A stretch of DNA of 45,910 bases from Candidatus Mediterraneibacter surreyensis (GTDB taxonomy: Bacteria > Bacillota > Clostridia > Lachnospirales > Lachnospiraceae), in the NCBI GenBank assembly GCA_019118885.1, contig DWYB01000027.1, positions 1 through 45,910 of the forward strand, given 5' to 3'. Positions 23,913 through 32,366 of this stretch are shown here, in pieces. The notes under the pieces are model-generated. The model searched no databases and was not told the DNA's origin. It saw only the letters and a list, made by a program, of their open reading frames with translations. The translations under genes and the position numbers were made by a program. Position 1 is the first letter of the stretch; every line of letters begins with the position of its first letter.

Positions 23913-24365
23913 CTATAATTCTTCCAGCATCTGAGCCGGATTATCAGCAGCTTTCACTTTCCCGAACGCCTTGACAATCACTCCTTCTTCATCGATCAGG
24001 TATGTTGTCCGCACAACGCCCATAGTCTTTCTGCCGTACATATTCTTCTCTTTCCATACATCGTAAGCCTGAATACTTGTTAGTTCCGTATCAGAAAGTA
24101 AGGTAAAAGGCAGACCGTATTTTTCCTCAAATCTCTTGTGAGAAGCCACACTGTCTTTACTTACTCCAAGCACAACGGCCCCTTTCTCTGTAAACTGAGG
24201 ATACAGTTCTCCAAATCCGCACGCCTGCTTTGTACATCCCGGTGTATTGTCCTTCGGATAAAAATAAAGCACTACCTTTTTCCCTCTGTACTCCTCCAGC
24301 GTATGCATTATCCCGTTCTGATCCGGCAATTCAAATGCCGGCGCTTTCGTTCCTGTTTCTAACAT
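23913..24365 (-). CDS. bcp: Thioredoxin-dependent thiol peroxidase, Bcp/PrxQ type
   Basis: 150 residues, a peroxiredoxin reducing hydrogen peroxide and organic hydroperoxides. The PKDNTPGCTKQACGF motif has the peroxidatic Cys 44 and the resolving Cys 49 in the same helix, as in E. coli Bcp. GVSKDSVASHKRFEEKYGLPF follows. Start 24365 is decided by GGAAAGGAGAAGAAA; the open frame to 24449 overlaps cbiK. It lies in the same transcript as the cobalamin genes, between cbiK and cbiD, with gaps of 31 and 21 bases, an unusual passenger. Confidence 0.93.
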   Translation of the reverse strand: MLETGTKAPAFELPDQNGIMHTLEEYRGKKVVLYFYPKDNTPGCTKQACGFGELYPQFTEKGAVVLGVSKDSVASHKRFEEKYGLPFTLLSDTELTSIQAYDVWKEKNMYGRKTMGVVRTTYLIDEEGVIVKAFGKVKAADNPAQMLEEL

Positions 24366-24396
24366 TTTCTTCTCCTTTCCCGGGCATTTGCCCGTT

Positions 24397-25167
24397 TCAC
24401 TCCATCGCTTCTTCAATATGTTCCAGGAAAATCCTGCGAATCCCCTCAAATTCCCCCAGTCCTTTCATGATGACACGCACTTCATACCCCTCATCCTCAA
24501 GTTGACTCTTCCACGAATCCTCGTCTCCGGCCATGTCATTTTTTGCATGATCGCCGGCCACCAGCATAAAAGGCATAAGGGCCACTTTCTTTTTCTCCGC
24601 TATCTCCAGTTTTGCCATTACATTTTTCAGCTCAGGAAAGCTTTCCACCGTTCCTATCAGCACCTGATTATACCCCAGGGCATGAAATGTATACTCCAGC
24701 GTCGGATATGCGGAATTGGCGTGATGATCCGTTCCGTGACCCATAAGCACTAGCATCTCATCATCGTTAAGCTCTGTCTCCGCCATGACCGCATGAATGG
24801 ATTTCTTATAATCATCCACACTGCTTAAAAGAGGTTTTCCCACTCGAATCCGCCTGAAAAGCGAAATGTTTTCCATCAGGTCCTCCATCATCCGGTCATT
24901 CTCTATTCCGTTTATGATATGGGTCGGCTGGACGACTACATATTCGATTCCGTCGGAGGCCATTCGTTTCACCGCTTCTCTCACTGTATCGACATCCATT
25001 CCCTCCGTTCTCTTTAATTTGCGTACGATCATATTACTTGTAAACGCCCGATACACACAGGATTCAGGAAATCTCTGAGAAATGTTCCGCTCGAGCACCT
25101 CAATCGTCTTTTTCATTGTATCAAGGTGGCACGTTCCGAAACTCACCACCAAAATTCCTTTTTTCAC
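24397..25167 (-). CDS. cbiK: Sirohydrochlorin cobaltochelatase, CbiK type
   Basis: 256 residues. Inserts Co2+ into sirohydrochlorin at the branch point of the anaerobic pathway. GILVVSFGTCHLDTM is the class II chelatase start; the metal-site residues are in MGHGTDHHANSAYP (His), IGTVESFPEL (Glu) and VAGDHAKNDMAGDE (His), matching His145, Glu175 and His207 of the Salmonella enzyme. I choose GTG at 25167 because AAAGGGG lies eight bases before it, while ATG at 25185 has no site. No signal peptide, so it acts in the cytosol. Confidence 0.92.
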   Translation of the reverse strand: MKKGILVVSFGTCHLDTMKKTIEVLERNISQRFPESCVYRAFTSNMIVRKLKRTEGMDVDTVREAVKRMASDGIEYVVVQPTHIINGIENDRMMEDLMENISLFRRIRVGKPLLSSVDDYKKSIHAVMAETELNDDEMLVLMGHGTDHHANSAYPTLEYTFHALGYNQVLIGTVESFPELKNVMAKLEIAEKKKVALMPFMLVAGDHAKNDMAGDEDSWKSQLEDEGYEVRVIMKGLGEFEGIRRIFLEHIEEAME

Positions 25168-25224
25168 CTTTGCTGCCCCTTTCATATTAGTTGTTCAGTC
25201 TCTTTCTGCATCTTACTTATATGC

Positions 25225-26064
25225 TTACAGATTTTCTATCAGCGCCTCTACACTTTTAGGCAACGCCGTATCCTCCGATATCATACCTTTCTGTCTCAGA
25301 CGTTCATATACCCTGACCACTACAGGCAGTTCAAACCCCGCTTCTTTAAGCACAGTTTCGTCGGAACATACTTCATCAGGTGTTCCCTGACGGATTACTT
25401 TTCCGTTCTTCATCAGAACGATTTCATCTGACCAGGCATATGCGTAGTCAATATCATGCGTCGCCATCAATACTGTAATCCCTTTCTTCGACAGCCCCTC
25501 CACAATCTCCTGTACTTTTCTTGTATGTTTCGGATCCAATGCAGCCACGGGCTCATCCAATATCATCACTTCCGGATGCATGACAAGAATGTCAGCAACG
25601 GCAACCTGTTTCTTCTGTCCACCGCTTAAAGCATGTACAGGACGGTCCTGAAACGGAGTGATCTCCAGCTCTGCGAGCACATGCTCTACTTCTCTTTTGG
25701 CAGTTTCTTCATCTGCTCCCAGATTCAGGATTCCAAACGATACCTCTTCATATACACTTGCCGAAAAAAGCTGGTTATCCGGCTCCTGAAACACAATCCC
25801 CACTTTGCTCCTCACATCGAGAAGACCTTTTCGTGTATAACTGATGGGACTGCCGTCGATCCATATCTTACCTCTGTCTGGTTTTCGTATACCGTTCAGG
25901 CAGAGAAAGAAAGTAGATTTTCCCGATCCATTTCCACCCATAAATGCCACTTTCGCCCCACGGCGTATCTTAAGGCTGAGACCGTCCAGTGCCTTTGCAT
26001 CATTTCCATCATAAGTAAAGGAGACGTCCTGCGCCTCTATCACCCAGTCCTCTTCTCGCTTCAT
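25225..26064 (-). CDS. cbiO: Cobalt ECF transporter ATPase
   Basis: About 279 residues. ABC ATPase with Walker A GGNGSGKSTFF, Q-loop VFQEPDNQLF, signature LSGGQKKQVAVA, Walker B VMILDEPVAALDP and the H-loop ATHD. It powers cobalt uptake with CbiQ, CbiM and CbiN. The sequence begins before the domain with a variable hydrophilic stretch; ATG 26064 has GGAG nine bases upstream, GTG 26097 is the longest option. Confidence 0.93.
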   Translation of the reverse strand: MKREEDWVIEAQDVSFTYDGNDAKALDGLSLKIRRGAKVAFMGGNGSGKSTFFLCLNGIRKPDRGKIWIDGSPISYTRKGLLDVRSKVGIVFQEPDNQLFSASVYEEVSFGILNLGADEETAKREVEHVLAELEITPFQDRPVHALSGGQKKQVAVADILVMHPEVMILDEPVAALDPKHTRKVQEIVEGLSKKGITVLMATHDIDYAYAWSDEIVLMKNGKVIRQGTPDEVCSDETVLKEAGFELPVVVRVYERLRQKGMISEDTALPKSVEALIENL

Positions 26065-26098
26065 CTCATTATACTCCATCTTCACACATTCATCCACT

Positions 26099-26863
26099 TT
26101 ATCCCCATATCCATATCAACACAAGTATAATATCAAACACCGCAATCGCGGCAATCTCGCCTGCCCTTGCCTGCTGATTCCTGGACAGCACTCTGATATT
26201 TCCATCATAGCATCTGGACTCCATAGCGTCATAAAGCGCATTGGACCGTTTCAACGCCAGAAGAAACAGAGCTGCTCCCATTGCTCCGAACGATCGTATA
26301 CGGGTCTTCATATCTCTGCTTCCAAGGCGCGACTGCTGCGAGATCGTAATCGAATGCGCAGTCTCAGATAATACAAAGATAAAACGATAGATCAGCAGCA
26401 TCAGCTCGATCAGAAGAGAAGGAAGATGCAGTTTCCTGCAGGCTCCAAGTATATCTGTCATCACAGTATTAAGTGACAGAAAATACAGGCAGGATACCGC
26501 GGAGAGCGCAGTTGCGCACAGGCCGGTTCCCTGCTGCACTCCCTCGCTGCTTCCTGTGATATACCATTTCCCGACAGAAAATGCAAAGGCATCCAACGGT
26601 GTTTCCGATACATTCACAATAATCGCACCAGTACCGACGATCAGAAAAACAATCGGAATCATAAGCAATTTTATATAATGGAAAAGGCGGATCCCGCCTT
26701 TTCCAACTGTCAATATCCCATTAACAACAAACACCAGTACAGCCACCCGGACTGAACGGCTTAAAATACATAATACAAGAGTCAGCACGGCATACATGAG
26801 CTTCTCTGATGCATTTACATATCTTAATTTTGACTGATAGCTCAGCTTATCAATCAGGATCAT
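26099..26863 (-). CDS. cbiQ: Cobalt ECF transporter transmembrane coupling protein
   Basis: 254 residues with about six membrane helices. The start LIDKLSYQSKLRYVNASEKL is the usual CbiQ N-terminus, and the coupling motifs with Ala-Arg-Gly pattern are near SMRLGSRDMKTRIRS-like SRLGSRDMKTRI and LKRSNALYDAMESRCYDG. It links the ATPase to the substrate component CbiM. Overlaps the end of cbiN by 14 bases. Confidence 0.92.
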   Translation of the reverse strand: MILIDKLSYQSKLRYVNASEKLMYAVLTLVLCILSRSVRVAVLVFVVNGILTVGKGGIRLFHYIKLLMIPIVFLIVGTGAIIVNVSETPLDAFAFSVGKWYITGSSEGVQQGTGLCATALSAVSCLYFLSLNTVMTDILGACRKLHLPSLLIELMLLIYRFIFVLSETAHSITISQQSRLGSRDMKTRIRSFGAMGAALFLLALKRSNALYDAMESRCYDGNIRVLSRNQQARAGEIAAIAVFDIILVLIWIWG

Positions 26864-27179
26864 CTTCTTCTCCTGTCTTCATCATCCATTTTCTCCGCTC
26901 CACAAAACGCCCCATAAAAAAGGCTATCACTCCCACGCCGATACCAGTCTGCACACAAAAGAGCAGACTTTCCAGTTCTCCCGGAAGTTCCCTGCCCAGA
27001 GCCGTCTCAAGAACAGGAGTAAACCAGGGTTCATACTCTCCATGGATTTCTTCTACCATTACACTGCCCGCGTCATCTGAGCCGCCGAACTCTGCGCCCC
27101 GCAATGCAGCTACCGGTATTACCGCGATCAGTACGGCTATAATAAGCAAAATAATAACTGTCTTTGTATTCTTTGTCAT
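26850..27179 (-). CDS. cbiN: Cobalt transporter component CbiN
   Basis: 109 residues, two membrane helices (about 7-25 and 78-92) around an extracytoplasmic loop FGGSDDAGSVMVEEI then YEPWFTPVLE and PGELESLLFCVQTG. The GxDD-x-A pattern and PW(F/W)xP are those of CbiN, a small auxiliary unit of the cobalt transporter. ATG overlaps the cbiM stop by four bases. Confidence 0.92.
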   Translation of the reverse strand: MTKNTKTVIILLIIAVLIAVIPVAALRGAEFGGSDDAGSVMVEEIHGEYEPWFTPVLETALGRELPGELESLLFCVQTGIGVGVIAFFMGRFVERRKWMMKTGEEDDPD

Positions 27180-27937
27180 GATACTCGCGTCTCCTTTCCT
27201 CCACTTAAGAAACCAATACTCTTAAGTTCCGGTTTCGCATAGGTTTCAAGGCCAATCACGATAACGACAGTGAGGATACCCTCGATGACGGCAAGCGGAA
27301 GCTGCGTTGGGGCAAACACACCCAAAAACTTTACCGCCGACGCCACCACGCCGCCCGCCTCAGAAGGGTATGCTAAAGCAAGCTGTACGCTTGTCACACA
27401 GTATGTAAAAATATCCCCTAAAAATGCAGCCAGAAAGACACCCACACAACGGTTGACTTTCGCAGCCCGGCATAATTTATAAATTCCAAATGAAAGCAGC
27501 GGACCTGCAATCGCCATGGAAAATGTATTAGCTCCCAGAGTTGTCAGTCCTCCATGAGCAAGCAGTACGGCCTGGAATATCAAAACAATAATGCCCAGCA
27601 CGCTGACTGCTGCAGGGCCGAAGAGAATTGCACCCAGCCCTGTTCCCGTCATATGGGAGCAGCTTCCTGTCACGGACGGAATCTTCAATGATGAGATCAC
27701 GAACACAAACGCCCCTGACATGGCAATCAAAATCAGATTTCTTCTGTTTTCCTTGACTTTGTTCTTCAATGAAATAAATCCTGCTATCAGAAACGGCAGG
27801 CAGATGACTCCCCATGCCACGCAATAACCTGCCGGCAGGTAGCCCTCCATGATATGCATCGCATTCGATGCAGGTGCGATGACATACAACGCAGCAAATA
27901 CGATGTATGCCCTCAATAAGATTTTCTTTTTTGGCAT
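27176..27937 (-). CDS. cbiM: Cobalt transporter substrate-binding membrane component
   Basis: 253 residues. A cleavable signal (MPKKKILLRAYIVFAALYVI ... SNA) is followed by MHIMEGYLPAGYCVAWG, where the new N-terminal Met-His of the mature protein helps bind the metal, as in known CbiM. SCSHMTGTGLGAILFGP provides further histidine and the family core. First gene of the long operon, under the riboswitch; AAAAAGGAGAAAAAGC precedes the ATG. Confidence 0.95.
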   Translation of the reverse strand: MPKKKILLRAYIVFAALYVIAPASNAMHIMEGYLPAGYCVAWGVICLPFLIAGFISLKNKVKENRRNLILIAMSGAFVFVISSLKIPSVTGSCSHMTGTGLGAILFGPAAVSVLGIIVLIFQAVLLAHGGLTTLGANTFSMAIAGPLLSFGIYKLCRAAKVNRCVGVFLAAFLGDIFTYCVTSVQLALAYPSEAGGVVASAVKFLGVFAPTQLPLAVIEGILTVVIVIGLETYAKPELKSIGFLSGGKETRVS

Positions 27938-27989
27938 TGCTTTTTCTCCTTTTTGATCATATTCCCGTAATCCCCAGATCCATTTAAAA

Positions 27990-28140
27990 GCGAATATTCT
28001 GACTTAGGTATCATCACAGATGTCTCTGCCTTCCCAGAAATTTTAATCCCAGTGGCTCTGATCGAAACATCGCTCCTCCAATACAGCAACGGGTATTGTG
28101 CAGGATTCTCACCTGACTTCCTCTATATCTTTTAAATGTA
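27990..28140 (-). promoter_or_regulatory. Cobalamin riboswitch
   Basis: On the minus strand the leader reads GAGGAAGTCAGGTGAGAATCC, GAGCCACTGGG (the B12-box core, near 28050-28058), TCTGGGAAGGC and ATGATACCTAAGTCAGAATA in the order of the cobalamin aptamer. It lies 55 bases and more upstream of cbiM. Downstream, ATATTC (27997-27992) can pair with GAATAT (27964-27959), a possible part of the expression switch; no clear terminator with a U run is seen, so translational control is the more likely mode. Confidence 0.9.
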
Positions 28141-28158
28141 TGCCGGATCTGGCTTTGC

Positions 28159-28187
28159 ATGGTGCTGACTGCAAGCGGATGCACCAT
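28159..28187 (-). other. Hairpin between cobO and the riboswitch
   Basis: ATGGTGC/GCACCAT arms (7 bp, 15-nt loop) begin two bases behind the cobO stop. No U tract follows, so this is not a normal terminator; cobO transcription may run on into the riboswitch operon. Confidence 0.4.
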
Positions 28188-28189
28188 AC

Positions 28190-28717
28190 TTAGTACTCGA
28201 TCCCTTTTCTTGCCCGTATTCCCCGGTCAAAGGGATGTTTTACCTTGCAGATTTCTGACACATAATCTGCCAGCTCCACAAGACTTTCATCCGGATTGCG
28301 TCCTGTCAGGACTACTTCCAGATACTCCGGTTTTTCTCTCAAAAATGTGAGCGCTTCTTTCTGCGGAATCAGTCCGTAATTATATGCTGCCATAAACTCA
28401 TCCATAACAAGAACGCCATAAGCTCCTGAACATATCTGTTCCCGGATATCTAGCCACAGTTTCCCATACATCTGCCGGACTTCCTTTTTTTCCCGCTCTG
28501 AGAGCGTATTGTAAAAACCGTATGATCTCTTCAGATGGATTACCTTGATTTCAGGAATTGTATCAAGTATATTAAGTTCTCCCGACTCTTCATTTTTCAG
28601 GAAACGGGCAAAGAGCACTTTCATGCCGCAGCCTGCTGCTCTGACTGCCAAACCTGTAGCCGCAGATGTCTTTCCTTTTCCGTCTCCGCAATAAATATGA
28701 ATAAGACCCTGAATCAT
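28190..28717 (-). CDS. cobO: Cob(I)yrinic acid a,c-diamide adenosyltransferase
   Basis: 175 residues, CobA/CobO/BtuR family; transfers the 5'-deoxyadenosyl group from ATP to cobalt. P-loop HIYCGDGKGKTSAATGLAVR, then VLFARFLKNEESGE and VLVMDEFMAAYNYGLI and TGRNPDESLVELADYVSE. Not fused to other domains. It has its own promoter and sits upstream of the riboswitch, so its expression is not directly under the switch unless another copy exists further upstream. Confidence 0.93.
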   Translation of the reverse strand: MIQGLIHIYCGDGKGKTSAATGLAVRAAGCGMKVLFARFLKNEESGELNILDTIPEIKVIHLKRSYGFYNTLSEREKKEVRQMYGKLWLDIREQICSGAYGVLVMDEFMAAYNYGLIPQKEALTFLREKPEYLEVVLTGRNPDESLVELADYVSEICKVKHPFDRGIRARKGIEY

Positions 28718-28747
28718 TTTGTTCTTCCTCTCTGTAAGATCCTTTTC

Positions 28748-28777
28748 ATTCTATCATAGATGCTGTTTGTCTGACAA
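28748..28777 (-). promoter_or_regulatory. Promoter of cobO
   Basis: Minus-strand TTGTCA (28777-28772) and TAGAAT (28753-28748) with an 18-base spacer, 30 bases before the ATG. Confidence 0.65.
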
Positions 28778-28884
28778 GGCATCACGGCAAGTCTGGTCAT
28801 GCCAAATAATCCGAACCTCTATGATTTTTGTCCGCAACATGATATAGTTATCTCGTTAAATATGAACTTGCCGAGGTGATAAAC

Positions 28885-29613
28885 TTGATTAATAATATAT
28901 ATGAATATACAAAAATACGCGAGAATATCTGGCAAATTGCAGAAGACGACGGCGTATGCTGTACCCTTGTCAAAGGAAGTAAAATGGCAGTTTTAATAGA
29001 TACAGGGTATGGAAGAAGAAATTTAAGAGCATTTATTGAAGAGAATGTTACTACTCCATATATCGTAATAAACAGCCATGGACATCCGGACCATATTGGG
29101 GGAAATCATTGGTTCGATACAGTTTATTCTTTAAGAAAAGAATGGGATGTAATTAAGCATTTTGAAGAAAACGGGCCAAAGCTGTATAATCTGAAAGAAA
29201 TCCAAATAGGCCAGCACATTTCATTAGGAGACCTAAATATTGTGGTAGTATCTTTGGCCGGTCACACGCAAGGTTCCATTGGATTTATCGTGCAGGAAGA
29301 AGATATCCTGATTGCCGGAGATGCATTAAATGAAGGGTTATGGTTATTTAATTACGGTTCTTTATCGATGACAGATTTATATGAAACGATAAAGGCGACT
29401 ATGACATTAGATTTTTCGACCTATCTTTGTGGCCATAGCAATAAAGAATATAATAAAGAAAAATTAATTTCACATATGAGAAATATCGAAAATCTAAAAA
29501 TAGATCGCAGCACAAAACAAAATACGATTGGATTCGAAACTTATTGTAGTAAATATGAAGATGTTAAAGGAAAATCGGAGATTGTATTTACAATAGATAA
29601 AATAGAAAGGTAA
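28885..29613 (+). CDS. Metallo-beta-lactamase fold hydrolase (AT-rich)
   Basis: 242 residues from TTG at 28885, or 245 from GTG at 28876. TTG is preferred because GAGGTGAT lies just before it and the GTG is itself part of that site. The metal motif is NSHGHPDHIGGNHWF (about residue 60), with SLAGHTQGSIGF, LIAGDALNEG and CGHSNKEY giving the other ligands. A glyoxalase II or similar hydrolase; substrate unknown. It is the only plus-strand gene in the first 42 kb and its codons end in A/T far more than those of neighbours, which suggests recent transfer. Confidence 0.8.
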   Translation: MINNIYEYTKIRENIWQIAEDDGVCCTLVKGSKMAVLIDTGYGRRNLRAFIEENVTTPYIVINSHGHPDHIGGNHWFDTVYSLRKEWDVIKHFEENGPKLYNLKEIQIGQHISLGDLNIVVVSLAGHTQGSIGFIVQEEDILIAGDALNEGLWLFNYGSLSMTDLYETIKATMTLDFSTYLCGHSNKEYNKEKLISHMRNIENLKIDRSTKQNTIGFETYCSKYEDVKGKSEIVFTIDKIER

Positions 29614-29646
29614 AAAGTCTGAAAACACACCGTTTTCAGACTTTTT
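29612..29646. terminator. Bidirectional terminator
   Basis: AAAAAGTCTGAAAAC-acacc-GTTTTCAGACTTTTT is a perfect long hairpin with T runs on both strands. It ends the MBL-fold gene and would also stop the NlpC/P60 gene from the other side. Confidence 0.95.
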
Positions 29647-29703
29647 ATTATAATTGTTTTACACATTCTGCCCTAAAATTTCAGGGATTTTTAGTTATGT
29701 AAT

Positions 29704-30858
29704 TTAGTAACGAACATAAATCATGTTGCTTGGAACCGGTCCAACCGTTACCTGAGCGCCTCTATGCGGGGCATGTATCATCTGACCGTTTCCTATGTAA
29801 ATACCACAATGTGTAGAGCTTGTACAAACATCACCCGGCTGCGGATTACTTACTCTTGTCCATCCCATAAATGTATATGTTGTACCAAGTCTTGAATAAC
29901 TTCCCGTCAGTGCATAACTTACAAGTCCGGAGCAGTCAAATGTATTCGGTCCGACTGCGCCCCACTCATACCAGCATCCGATCTTGCTGTATGCACGATC
30001 GACGATTGCGTTTCCTGTCACTGCGCTATACGACGGTTCGCTGCTTCCGCCTCCTGAAGAGGTGTTGGAAGAAGTGTTATTATCTGTATTAGTAGTAGTA
30101 TTTGTATTCGTCGTTGTATTATTGCTCTGCTGCTGAGCTGCTGCAGCTGCCTGCTGTCTCCGCTGTTCTTCCAGCTGACGCTGTCTCTCAGCCTCAGCCT
30201 CCTGACGATCTTTTTCTTCCTGAACCTTTCTTGCAGCTTCCTGGATCATTCCATCCAGATCTGAAACCTCATCCTCTTTAGAAGAAATCATCGAATTCAG
30301 ATCTTCCTGCTGCTGCTGATATTCGCCTTCAAGATCCTCAAGATCCGCCAGCTCCTTTTCCCGCTTGGTCTGCAGCTCTTCAATCTCCTGTACTGTGTTG
30401 GCATATTCTTTAAGCTGATCCCGATCATATTCGTGTACCTGCTGTGAATATTCAGCCTGTGTCAGCATACTGGAAATATCGCCTGAAGTCATAACCTTTT
30501 CCATCGTAGCTGTGCCGCTGCCTGCTTCATACATATATTTGATACGAAGCTTCATAGCATCATACTGTTCCTGGCGTTTTTCTTCCGCAACTTCAAGATC
30601 CGCTTTTATCTTAATAATCTCTTCACCTTTGGCGATCAGCTGATCTTCCAAGTCCGCCAGTTTTGAGACGATTGTATCCAGATCCGACTGAAGACTGTTC
30701 AGTTCGCTCTGAGCTGCTGCTTTCTGATTTTCAAGATTCTCCTGTTTCTCCTGAAGACTCTCAAGTGTATCAGGCTCAGCAAACACCGGAGTAACTGCCA
30801 TTGAACAGGTAAGAACTGTTGCGATGAACGCGCTATGTACTCTTTTTCTTAATCTCAT
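29704..30858 (-). CDS. Secreted coiled-coil NlpC/P60 peptidoglycan hydrolase
   Basis: 384 residues. Signal peptide MRLRKRVHSAFIATVLTCSM ending VFA; coiled coil over about residues 30-235 (LQEKQENLENQKAAAQSELN and heptads rich in E/Q/L); a low-complexity Gln/Thr/Asn/Ser linker; and a C-terminal C40 peptidase domain of about 100 residues. Catalytic Cys 309 (TFDCSGLVSY) and His 350 (STHCGIYIG), with His 362 in MIHAPH as third. Such enzymes cut the stem peptide between D-Glu and the next residue (PcsB/CwlO-like) and act at the cell surface. ATG 30858 follows AAAGGTGAAGAG. Upstream paralogue at 31142-32320. Confidence 0.92.
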   Translation of the reverse strand: MRLRKRVHSAFIATVLTCSMAVTPVFAEPDTLESLQEKQENLENQKAAAQSELNSLQSDLDTIVSKLADLEDQLIAKGEEIIKIKADLEVAEEKRQEQYDAMKLRIKYMYEAGSGTATMEKVMTSGDISSMLTQAEYSQQVHEYDRDQLKEYANTVQEIEELQTKREKELADLEDLEGEYQQQQEDLNSMISSKEDEVSDLDGMIQEAARKVQEEKDRQEAEAERQRQLEEQRRQQAAAAAQQQSNNTTTNTNTTTNTDNNTSSNTSSGGGSSEPSYSAVTGNAIVDRAYSKIGCWYEWGAVGPNTFDCSGLVSYALTGSYSRLGTTYTFMGWTRVSNPQPGDVCTSSTHCGIYIGNGQMIHAPHRGAQVTVGPVPSNMIYVRY

Positions 30859-30904
30859 CTCTTCACCTTTCCCTATTATATTATCTATATCCCCACATAT
30901 ATGC

Positions 30905-30933
30905 ATAATACAACAGAAAGGATTGTTTTTCAA
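30905..30933 (-). promoter_or_regulatory. Promoter of the first NlpC/P60 gene
   Basis: Minus-strand TTGAAA (30933-30928), 17-base spacer ending TTTCTGTTG, then TATTAT (30910-30905). Nearly the same as the promoter of the second paralogue. Confidence 0.8.
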
Positions 30934-31084
30934 CAGTATTTCTGAAAAATCACACATTTGCAGGATGGTATATTTTTCTATAATCTTAATATGTAATAGA
31001 TTATAATAAATTTTAACAGGTATTTCAATAGTTTTTTAACATTTCTGTAATATTTTATTCTATATCTGATGTATTTCCATAAAT

Positions 31085-31126
31085 GAAAACCGGATCCCTG
31101 AGACACAACCTCCGAATCCGGTTTTC
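31085..31126 (-). terminator. Terminator of the second NlpC/P60 gene
   Basis: GAAAACCGGAT (31085-31095) and ATCCGGTTTTC (31116-31126) form an 11-bp stem. On the minus strand the hairpin ends GGTTTTCATTTAT. It separates the two paralogues, so they are transcribed independently. Confidence 0.85.
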
Positions 31127-31141
31127 TAAAGAATTATTCAA

Positions 31142-32320
31142 TTAATAACGCACATAAACCATACTGCTCTGAACCGGCCCGACTTTAACAACATCACCTG
31201 TATGCGGCGCATGGATCATCATGCCGTTTCCAATATAGATACCGCAGTGAGTAGCGCTGGTACAGATATCTCCTGGCTGCGGATTGCTCACACGAGTCCA
31301 CGACATAAAATCTGTTGTAGACCAGGTATGTACATAGCTTCCTGTCAGACAGTAACTGACAAGTCCGGAACAATCAAACGTACTCGGACCGGCAGCTCCC
31401 CACTCATATGCGCATCCGATTTTGCCTTGCGCACGGGCGACAATACTGCTTCCTGTTGACGAATCGTAATCAGGAGTATCTGATGAACTATTATTTCCAG
31501 AGCTTCCGGCATTAGTATTTTCTGAATCGGCCCCATTACTGTTATCAGAAGTATTATTGCTCGTCGTTCCACTGTCTGTATCAGATGCATTTCCCTTTGA
31601 CGTACTATCCGAAACTTCATCTCTTTCATCATCTGCCGCGGCAGCCTGAGCCTCTTCCCGGGCCTGTCGTTCCTGTTCCTCAACAACTTTCCTTGCGGCC
31701 TCCTGCAGCATTCCGTCCAGATCAGAGATTTCATCCTGCTTTGACGCAATTGTTGTATTTAACTCTTCCTGCTGGGTCTGATATTCCGACTCCAGATCCT
31801 GAAGATTCGCCATCTTTGTCTCAAGTGTATCCTGAAGATCTTCAATCTCCTGTACCGTTTCTGCATATGCCTGGAGCTGCTCACGGTCATATTCATGTAC
31901 CTTCTGAGAATACTCAGCCTGTGTCAGCATACTCGTGATGTCTCCGGAGGTAAGGATTTTCTCAAGGGCGGTTACGTCTCCGCCCGATTCATATATGTAC
32001 TTGATGCGGAGTTTCATTGCATCATACTGGCTCTGCCTCTTATCCTCTGCGGCAGCCAGATCATCTTTTGCCTGGCTGATCTGCTGCCCTGTATCGATCA
32101 GTTTATCTTCCAGTTCAGCCGTTTTTGACAACAGTGCCTCCAGCTGTACCTGCAAACTGTTCAGTTCACTCTGTGCCTCTGATTTCCTGCCCTCCAGATT
32201 ATCCTTCTCTTCCTGAAGACTGTCCAATGAATTTGCAGGTTCTGCCAGGGCCGGAACCACTGCCAGCGAACAGACAAGAGCCGTTGCAAGAAACGCGCTG
32301 CAAACTTTTCTGTACCTCAT
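31142..32320 (-). CDS. Secreted coiled-coil NlpC/P60 peptidoglycan hydrolase (paralogue)
   Basis: 392 residues. Signal peptide MRYRKVCSAFLATALVCSLA ending ALA; coiled coil about 30-230; an Asp/Ser/Asn/Thr-rich linker where the first paralogue has Gln/Thr; and the C40 domain with Cys 317 (TFDCSGLVSY), His 358 (ATHCGIYIG) and His 370 region. The coiled coil and catalytic domains of the two are closely similar; only the linker differs. ATG 32320 follows AAAAAGGTGG; ATG 32338 is upstream without a site. Confidence 0.92.
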   Translation of the reverse strand: MRYRKVCSAFLATALVCSLAVVPALAEPANSLDSLQEEKDNLEGRKSEAQSELNSLQVQLEALLSKTAELEDKLIDTGQQISQAKDDLAAAEDKRQSQYDAMKLRIKYIYESGGDVTALEKILTSGDITSMLTQAEYSQKVHEYDREQLQAYAETVQEIEDLQDTLETKMANLQDLESEYQTQQEELNTTIASKQDEISDLDGMLQEAARKVVEEQERQAREEAQAAAADDERDEVSDSTSKGNASDTDSGTTSNNTSDNSNGADSENTNAGSSGNNSSSDTPDYDSSTGSSIVARAQGKIGCAYEWGAAGPSTFDCSGLVSYCLTGSYVHTWSTTDFMSWTRVSNPQPGDICTSATHCGIYIGNGMMIHAPHTGDVVKVGPVQSSMVYVRY

Positions 32321-32366
32321 TCTGCCACCTTTTTCCACATAACCTCGTCATGTTTCATTCTTTTAC

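Noticed and set aside
28159-28187. Intrinsic terminator behind cobO
   Set aside because: The hairpin is present but no T run follows on the minus strand.
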